Of a stretch of DNA of 64,000 nt, positions 56,699-64,000 are shown piece after piece. Made by a program: the position numbers and the translations under genes. The stretch lies in assembly GCA_010094045.1 (NCBI GenBank), contig ML986590.1:391860-455859 (forward strand), read 5' to 3'. How positions within the stretch are numbered: position 1 is the stretch's first letter; every line of letters begins with the position of its first letter. Origin of the DNA: Lojkania enalia (lineage: Eukaryota; Ascomycota; Dothideomycetes; Pleosporales). The notes below the pieces were generated by a model. The model ran no database searches, was not told where the DNA came from, and saw only the letters and a program-made list of their open reading frames with translations.

Positions 56699-57695
56699 AT
56701 GGAGGCGACCGCAAGCTCGAGCAAAGACGATTCTGGCGACGCCTGTGTCATCTGTCTTTCTCCCATTAGCGAGAGGGCCGTCACGGTTCCTTGCAACCAC
56801 ACAACATTCGATTTCATCTGCTTGGCAAGCTGGCTGCAGCAGAAATCCGCTTGCCCGCTATGTAGGTGCATCATGCCGCCTTTCCAATCTGAACGAGCTT
56901 CGGCGTTAATATCTCGCAGGTAAAACAGAAGTTAGGGCCGTCCAGTACGACTGGCGCTCACCCTCAGACTTCAGAACCTTCTCTGTCCGCTCCACCGAGG
57001 TACCCCGCAATCCTGCGCCAGCTGCAACAGCGTTCTCAACTTCATACCAGCGCTCCCGATATAGGCTTCCTCGGAGACCCCATCCCACCCGGCAGCCTTA
57101 CTCTCCACCAGATCCAGATACTGCACTCCTCCGTCGCCGTTTTGTCTACCGCCACCAGCTTTACTCATACCATGTGGGCACCAACCGTCTCTCTCGGTAC
57201 CAGGACTTGACCCCAGAGATGGTCACCAGCTCGCCCGAGCTCCAGTCTCGGGCCAAGATGTTCATCCGTCGAGAGTTGCGCGTCTTCAGCTTCCTAGATA
57301 GTGGCTCGGATGGAGTACCCTTCCAGGGCAGGCCTACAACGAGTAGTAACGCCGAATTTCTGCTTACGTACATTGTTGCTATACTAAAAGCGATAGACCT
57401 GAAAGAGAGCACCGGCCATGCTGAAGAATTACTTTCTGAATTTCTAGGCAGGGATAGTGCAAGATTGTTCTTACATGAGCTAAATGCGTGGTTACGGAGT
57501 CCGTACACAAAGCTTGAGGATTGGGACAGACATGTGCAATACAGGGAGAGGCTCCCATATGCATTTGGCGAGGGCGGAAGGCCAGTTTTCAGGGGACAAA
57601 AGCGGAGAGTCCAAAGCCGTTCCCCAAGCCCCGGCCTTAATAGAAGATCTGAGCGCGGGGGGAGGGATACTATGAGAAGACATGTGCCGGATTGA
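56699..57695 (+). CDS. Topors-like RING E3 ubiquitin ligase
   Basis: The exons are 56699-56861 and 56920-57695 (58-nt intron with donor GTAGGT, phase 1), coding for 312 residues. A C3HC4 RING begins at Cys16: C-V-I-C, then V-P-C-N-H-T-T-F-D-F-I-C, then C-P-L-C, with the last Cys completed by the splice. It is followed by K-T-E-V-R-A-V-Q-Y-D-W and a basic region. The second conserved part (R-F-V-Y-R-H-Q-L-Y-S-Y-H-V-G-T, R-A-K-M-F-I-R-R-E-L, F-L-H-E-L-N-A-W-L-R-S-P-Y) matches the region downstream of the RING in animal Topors and its fungal relatives. The C-terminus is rich in Arg/Ser. Topors acts as both ubiquitin and SUMO ligase in the nucleus; whether the fungal protein does so is not known. 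Confidence 0.85.
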
Positions 57696-58781
57696 GTTCT
57701 GTTCAGCAGTGCTACCATATCGGCATCAAGGAGAAACCCGATAGATTAGGATTTCCTGTATTGCATAGCGCGGAAGGACTGCGGTTTTAAGGGACATATC
57801 GAGGCGAAGGCCTGGAGAAAAAAGTACTGGGGCGTCAGGACTTCGACAAGCCGTTCATTACCATCGTTAGATCCCAGCAGCTATGCTTTTACTCAAATCC
57901 ACCCGAAGACAACTGCGACACCATGATCGAGATTACGACGATCAACTAACAACTGGCCTTTAGCGGTTTCAACATAATCGAGCCCACCTCTCCTCCACTT
58001 CCTCCACAGAAGCTTCCGTATCGGTGACCAACTTCAACGATTTCCTCGAAACTTCCATGCAATTCCGGCCGCCGGGTTTAAACCCGAAATTTTGGACTTC
58101 CATTCTTCTCTGAACACTATGGTGTTGACATTTGACATCAGCCGGAACCCCCGAGCTTCCACGGGTGTCCCTATCAGCAGCGCACCGGAGTATTTTGGGG
58201 TGGAAGATATAAAGCGATAAGGATTCACGACGACTCCGAAGAGGGCAAAGTTGGCTCTCAATGCCTTCGTTGTAGTGCGAGGGACTTATCGTACCTTCTA
58301 CCGAAGGCACACGATGGACTCGTATCGGCGTGTTCCGGTACAAGTACCAGATGCGAAGTTCACAACATTCTAGCTTGACATAGGCATTTTGCAATCATCG
58401 CGACCTAGAGGCTCCTTGGTAGGTACGTGGGACCATCTATACAAGGAGGCAGCGGAAAGAAAGGGGTCGCTAACATTGTGCTCTATTGGTTTTAAGATTG
58501 GTTTTGATGAGTATCATCATAGACTACATAGACTACTCTCATCGCTAAGAATTAATTTAGCACGATATTCCAAATTCCCCGGTTCAAACAAGCAAATATC
58601 GTGAGTGCTTGTGTGAGGTTCCAAACCCACGCGTCGAAGTACCCCTAACGCCAGAACGCCTTATCCTAACGACTTTCTTTATTACGATTGATAAATGCCA
58701 AGAAAAAAAAAAGGATAGACACCAACATCCACATGATCCTCAGAAAAATCGTGTCCTATATCTCCGTCTACAGGTACTATG
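57696..58781. other. Intergenic region with ambiguous overlapping minus-strand frames
   Basis: On the minus strand at 58394-57969, two overlapping frames (141 and 75 codons) both look somewhat protein-like but start at non-ATG codons and match no family I recognise. They may be a gene fragment or chance. The right part holds the SDS23 3' region. Confidence 0.3.
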
Positions 58782-60496
58782 CTAACCTCTTCCCCTCATG
58801 ATACCAAGTCCATGGTTGGATGAGCTCATACTTCCTCTCCGGCCGGGCATGCTTTCGCTTCTCGAGCTATCCACACTCCGCCTCATACTGCTACTACTAG
58901 ACCTACGCCTAGCTCTCCTCGCCTCGTCTGGGTCGTGCGGGTGCAAACCACTCGCTCTCGCGAACAGATTAAGGATATCCGTCAGGCTAATGACACCACT
59001 GAGCCTACCAGACAGGCTCGCGCCAGGTATCGCAGATGCCGAAATCGACGGGGTGGGGCCGGCAGAGAGGTGAGGAGGTGTAGAAGAGACGGGCGTGGGG
59101 TTTGGAGTAGCCGGAAGAGGAGTTATCGGGGAAGGGGGAACAAGCACAGCGGGTGTGGAGGCCGGTGTAGGTGGACCCGAGGATGCAGGGGATGATGTTT
59201 CGACGACCCACATCCTATGGGAACGCGTGGCTACTAATTTTGCGACGGTATGGGCGAGTGTAGAGAACGGGTTAACGTGGAAGACGGGGAAGGAGTCCTT
59301 GCCGTCGTTCATGCCGCGCTCGGAGAGAATAACGGAAATAAAGTGGATGCAGGAGGAGTGAAGGAGAGGAAGAGATGTGGATTTTGTGAGGAGCTATGCG
59401 TGGGGATTAGCACAAAGAGGGGAAAGTGGGGACAAAGGCGGCTTACGCGGATGTCAACTTGGGATATATTGCCGATTACATTGTTTTGGATGTCGAGGAC
59501 GGGGAGGGATGTTACGCCTTCGTTGTTCATAAGCTCAAGCGCATCGGTCAATGGTTTGTCGCCGCTAAAGTTCAATTAGTAGGGGCTCATTGTAGAAAAA
59601 GTGTTTGGCTGACTTGATAGCGTAAACAGAATGCGACCCGATGTTGAGGTCTTTGATCAACTGCGGGTACAACTGTTCCACCTGCGGGAAGCTCTGCCGG
59701 TTGTCCCAGAAGAACTTTACTAGGCTCAGTTGCGTGAGTACACCAATGACATCCGTCGACCTCTCTTCAGTAACCAACAACCGATGTACTCCACTGCCGA
59801 AGACTTCAATGGCTCTGGTCAGGTCGGCGGTTTTTGGCAGGGTAATTAGAGGCTCCTTCTTTCCTAGATCCTTAACATCCTTGAGCGGAATTGGCTTTCC
59901 TTCACGACCCTTCTGTGCTAGCTCATCGAATGAGGCCACGTCTTCTTCGTCCGGGTGCGCAAGACCGACGACGAGCAGCAGATAAGCGTTGAGATCGCTG
60001 TAGTCGAAGGTGCCTGTGGCGGTGCGAGAGTTTTCGTCTTCGCGGAGCAGGACGACATTGGGTGCGCCGGACTCGATGAGCATCTGTACAAGGGTCAGGG
60101 AAAGTACGGTACTATGGATTGGCCGGTACTTGCATTCGTGGCCTCCTCCACGCTTGTATCATACTGCACAAAGCGCACCAGTTGTTGGTCCACAATCTCG
60201 CCCACTTGAATTGTTCGCCAGTCTCTGCCGTGGAACTTTGGGTCGCTGCCTTTGGTGGGCGGGTTGTTCAGCAGATCTTGCAGGGCCTGCTGGGAGAGCG
60301 ATGGCTGGCGCGAGGCGCGCGGGGAGACTGGGACGCCGCGCATGTTCTCCGCGAAGCTTGCACGGTGACCGGCGTGCGGGCTGGACGACATGTTGAGGGC
60401 AGGCGGAGGAGAGCGCGGGCCCGAGCTGGACATGGACTGCGGCGTGCTGACTATCTCCTGCCTCTTCGCTGGTGGTTCTGAGGACGAGTCTGCCAT
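58782..60496 (-). CDS. SDS23: CBS-domain protein Sds23/Moc1
   Basis: Sds23 is a four-CBS-domain protein that restrains PP2A-type phosphatases and links nutrient status to mitotic entry and separation. The exons are 60496-60134, 60083-59614, 59564-59447 and 59393-58782, coding for 520 residues. After a disordered S/P-rich leader, the CBS repeats are visible as [45 protein letters not shown] and [12 protein letters not shown] Pro/Ser-rich insert ([11 protein letters not shown]) interrupts the last domain and the tail is Arg/Ser-rich. The first intron is GC-AG with the consensus donor GCAAGT. The second has donor GTCAGC. Confidence 0.93.
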
Positions 60497-61393
60497 GGCG
60501 GGCGGAAGAAGGCGGGGTGTGCCCAGCGCAGCGAAAGGGCAAGGGCGTTTGCTTAGCGGACGCTGTCTGCGGCTGTAGACTGACAAGGAAATGTGTGTGT
60601 AGGTACGATCAATGTACAGCGGGTAGGAGCAGCAGAGCGGATATGGTGAGGGACGGTTTGCTGGCGTGTTGGGTTGTGTGCTACCGGGACGGTTCGACGT
60701 CCAAATTATGGGGTGCCCGTCGACGCCTTCCACGCTTGTCTTTTGATGTGATCTCCCGACCAGCCCTCAGCAGCTCCATCTGATTGGCGGCGCCCGAACC
60801 CCGAGCAACGGGGGGGCCATCGCGATCGCCAAACCCCGCCAGAGTCGAGCTGCGGCCGCAGCCTCATGTGCCACGGCCGCTGCGAGTCGCTCCCGTTCGG
60901 GGGGGCGCGGCAAGCAAGGCATGTGTCGAGGGCTCCAGCGCAGAAGACGGCGGTCTAGGTACAGGCTACGGGCGCCCGTATGCGTCCTCACTTGACATCA
61001 TAAGCTGGAGAGCGCACAGCCTCGTTTGGACGGCAGCCAATCGCTTAGGTCGCAGCCGCCTCTTGGCCCGGCATGATTGGGCGCAACCTTGGAATAACGT
61101 GAACATCAGGTGCCCGCCTGCTCTAGAGGCACGTGAACATTGCTACACCTCCAGCACCTTCCAAGTTCCATCCATTTATCAGCCGGTCAAGCACTTGGGC
61201 CCTTGCAACACCATGTAGTGACCTACAGAGACTGTCCATTACTCATGCCAATGCATTCGATCCAACCTAGAATGCTTCCCAAACTCCATACTATACAACG
61301 ACAGTGGTGATCGTGATCCAATGAATGCCCAGAAGCTTCCGACCAGCGCATGATGCTCGAGCATCCTCCCCGTGCCAGCGGCCCCCGCCCCGC
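60497..61393. other. Intergenic region upstream of SDS23
   Basis: The SDS23 promoter is at its left. A GC-rich stretch with G/C runs near 60780-60910 and several short frames are present; none is supported as a gene. Confidence 0.4.
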
Positions 61394-62991
61394 TCAGACA
61401 TCCAGCATGCTCCTTATCCTTTGTTGTGGCGCGCTTTCCACGTTCTCAGCCGTGAGCGTCTGTCCCGTCAATTCTGTGGCTCGAGAGTTACCCGATGTTG
61501 TGCTCAAAGCATCGCTATCCGTCCGTGGCGGTACTAACCTCGCACCGGCAATGGGCAATTGTCTCGGGTCTGGGTCTGGATCTCTGAAGGGGTCTTCTTC
61601 TGCTGGCCTGCTCCGCGACCTTTGCCTAATGTTCATATTACCCATCTCGATGCTTTGCGCAACACGTCGTGTGGTAGGCCTACCGCCGCTGACTTCGCCC
61701 GTCATGTTTCGGAGCCTTTGGTCGTCCGACTGGTATCGGCTCGCCCAGCTTCTGTCCCACCAATTTGGCTTCTTCACGATTCCCAGTGCTGCGTCGTCGA
61801 TAACCCCGCGTTCGCGCCGCTGCCGGATGATCATCTTGTCTTCGTTTTCGTCGACAAACCCCGCAATCTCAAAAACCAGTATTATCAAGAGGATAGGTCC
61901 ATATCCGAGGCCGAATGGCCAGCCAAGGACAACTCCATCTTGGAATATGCTGAGGTCCCATAGCCAAGCACTAGCAATACCATATCCGACGCGGACTGCC
62001 AGTAAGAAGATGTTGATAATGAACTTGGTGGGGCAATTACGGAAAAATGCATTAAGTTTGTTCCAAAATCCAGAAACTCGTGGCCTATAATGCTTCAACG
62101 AATGGTGGAGTGAGTAGCAAATAACAAGCCACGCTACAGCTGCGAAGATAGCGCCAACCTTTTCGCGGATTCCCGTTGCTGCAGGCCTAGCGATATCGTC
62201 CTTTTGTTCTGGAGTATTCTGTTTCTGTATTGGCGTCCAAGATCGTGGAATGACCATGAAGAAGTTCAGCCATGCAAAAAGGTAGAAGACCAATGGCAGG
62301 AGGAATTCAGTCTTGGAGCGCCTATCGTCTTGCGGTAATCCGTAGGGATCACGATCGACAATTTGCCTCTCCTGCCATGAGCCCCTGCACATGTCAGCCG
62401 CTTGATGTTTACAAAGCTTTGTATCGCATACCAGTGCCGCACTCCCTCCCAAACCATAGCCAACGACGCCGGCACCATCAGCATGAAGAAGAAACTCTGG
62501 AGTATGATAGGTAGATGCTGCAAATAGTAGCGATCCACGTCAATGCCTGTTAGTGTGCTGATCATGCCGCAAGCTGCTACGAAGCTCATCCAGTACCATT
62601 GCCATCGGCGGCCAACTACTCTGAATCTCTTGTCTTCTCGCAGCCATCGCTTGCCATGCTTCCGCAAGTTTAATAATGTGAACATTATGCTTATGCAGAA
62701 CAAGGATGCAAATGCGATGCTCGCAATACCTCGTCCATGAATGCCATAGTAGGGAATATAGCATGTTGTTGCGTTGACCCAGCTACCATTGGAGAACATG
62801 TGCGGTTTGAAATTATCAAAGATGAGGTAGCATTTCGAGTTGTTCGAGATAGTACCGTTGGAGTAGATGGTGTAGTTCCAATGTTGTAGGGCAGTGAGGT
62901 TGAAATGCACGCCGTTGATGATAGTGTCGGTGTCGGTTGAATTGTCGCCTTCCGGAAACTGGAGGAGATCGCGGAGCTGGAGGTAAGGCAT
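61394..62991 (-). CDS. DUF2434 fungal membrane protein
   Basis: The exons are 62991-62432 and 62384-61394 (47-nt GTATGC...CAG intron that completes a Trp codon), coding for 516 residues. The N-terminal about 85 residues are probably lumenal or extracellular, with many N-x-S/T sequons. About eight hydrophobic segments follow (for example I-A-S-I-A-F-A-S-L-F-C-I, L-L-P-L-V-F-Y-L-F-A-W, I-L-L-I-I-L-V-F-E-I-A). The C-terminal about 150 residues are charged and Arg/Pro/Asp-rich, so cytosolic. The pattern G-R-R-W-Q-W-Y-W and Y-G-I-H-G-R-G-I-A-S fits the fungal DUF2434 family. Its function is not established. Confidence 0.8.
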
Positions 62992-64000
62992 TATTAGGAA
63001 TTAGGTAGCCAGCGAGGCCTGCGGGATGCTATTATCGCTCAAGGAATGGCTAATGGAGCTTCAAGTCCGCCCCACCATTGCAGAGGAGTACCCAAGGGTT
63101 CGGGGCAATTGAAGGGCGTGCAGAGGTTGCGGATGCGATTCCGCGGGGCTCCGGACGTTTTTCTCAAGAACTGCGAAACTTCAAATGAACAGGAACAGAC
63201 GCGACAGGAGAAGGTAACGATGGGATCGAGGTGTTTTTATGGAGCTCACGGGGCGGAATAGTCAAAGTGAATTTTAATGGCGCACCGGAAGGCCGTGGAT
63301 GCGCGCATTCCGCTCGCATTGCTGACTGGCGGTTTACCGTCGATCCCTTGGCCCGTGCTGATTGGTGTTTGTTCCGCGCTGCCCAGCCATGTTGGAACCT
63401 CAAACACCGAGGCCTTCGTCAAGGTCGCGCTATCATCGCCCCTCCAACAGAAGAATCAAGCACTCTTGCACATTTCAAGATTCAAGAATGCAGACTCTAC
63501 CCTCGAAAATTGATGGTTGTAAATCTAAACTATAACATCATCCCAATGTTGCAACGGCTAATTGATAGAACCCGAGCTACTATAGGAAGAAACAGATATC
63601 CAAGGCCGGACCTCAAATTGAGTTGATTGAGACTTAGCGGTGCTCATGCAGATTGCGTAGGCTACACCCCATCTACCTTCACAGCCTTCCCGTGTGCTTT
63701 CCAATGACGAGTTACTGGGAGGAGAGCTCCGTACAATGAGCATCAACCTTGGAAATGCTTGGGATCGCACCGACTCAGACCATGAACATGAGCGACTGGA
63801 GGGGCATCATATGGTAGTTGTTAATTTATAGAATAAGTCCCACTAGTAATCACCATCTTCAAGCACGGCTGTGGGAAAGCTATGTCGACAGCGTTTCTCA
63901 TGGAGAAATATTAAACATCATCCTATCTCTCTAATGAGGTTTGAGCTATGACCCCAATACATCGTCTTGGTCTGTGGGTATAGCTCGAGATATTTTTGCT
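62992..64000. other. Right-end intergenic region
   Basis: It holds the upstream region of the DUF2434 gene and then about 0.9 kb without a recognisable gene. The frames present are short and unsupported. Any neighbouring gene must lie beyond the window. Confidence 0.4.

Noticed and set aside
61350..62090. A 246-codon plus-strand frame opposite the DUF2434 gene.
   Set aside because: The minus-strand frame has membrane-protein character, a clean intron and family motifs; the plus-strand frame has none.

Overview
This window is nuclear DNA of a filamentous ascomycete (Pezizomycotina). The evidence is short spliceosomal introns (mostly 45-60 nt, with CTAAC/CTGAC-like branch sites), protein families restricted to or typical of that group, and a TA-rich block with signs of repeat-induced point mutation (RIP). 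I cannot name the class or species from sequence alone. Exon structures were worked out by hand from splice motifs, reading phase and family similarity. No database search was possible.

Layout. Positions 1-4.4 kb are an AT-rich, gene-less, RIP-mutated transposon graveyard. It ends in the 3' part of a Copia-type retrotransposon, with the tail of its polyprotein and a 177-bp LTR. From 5.1 kb the sequence is ordinary gene-rich DNA: GUP1 (MBOAT acyltransferase), ARP4 (actin-related chromatin subunit), PUP1 (20S proteasome beta2) and NUP159 (FG nucleoporin). A second relic zone at 15.3-18.3 kb holds a broken pogo/Fot1-like transposase C-terminus, a cluster of three hairpins and a decayed amino-acid transporter gene. 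Then come MSS4 (PI4P 5-kinase), histone H1, RPT3 (26S proteasome ATPase), a PLP-dependent decarboxylase, an intronless 808-residue protein of unknown function, a stand-alone NIF3-like domain gene, SMC4 (condensin) and a prenylcysteine-oxidase-like flavoprotein.

Positions 40.6-54 kb are more accessory. A NACHT STAND NTPase with C-terminal C2H2 zinc fingers is divergently paired with a SNF2-RING helicase. These are followed by a ten-TM transporter-like protein fused to a DUF3431 domain and a secreted or vacuolar RNase T2. The right end holds a HAD 'Swiss Army Knife' RNA-repair-type protein with an RGG tail, a Topors-like RING protein, the CBS protein SDS23 and a DUF2434 membrane protein.

Most genes are unrelated housekeeping genes placed side by side. 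There is no biosynthetic cluster. Points worth following are three GC-AG introns, a zinc-knuckle relic that decodes the RIP-mutated repeats, the NACHT-C2H2/SNF2 divergent pair, the transporter-DUF3431 fusion, and the large intronless unknown with a C-terminal domain that resembles HicA.
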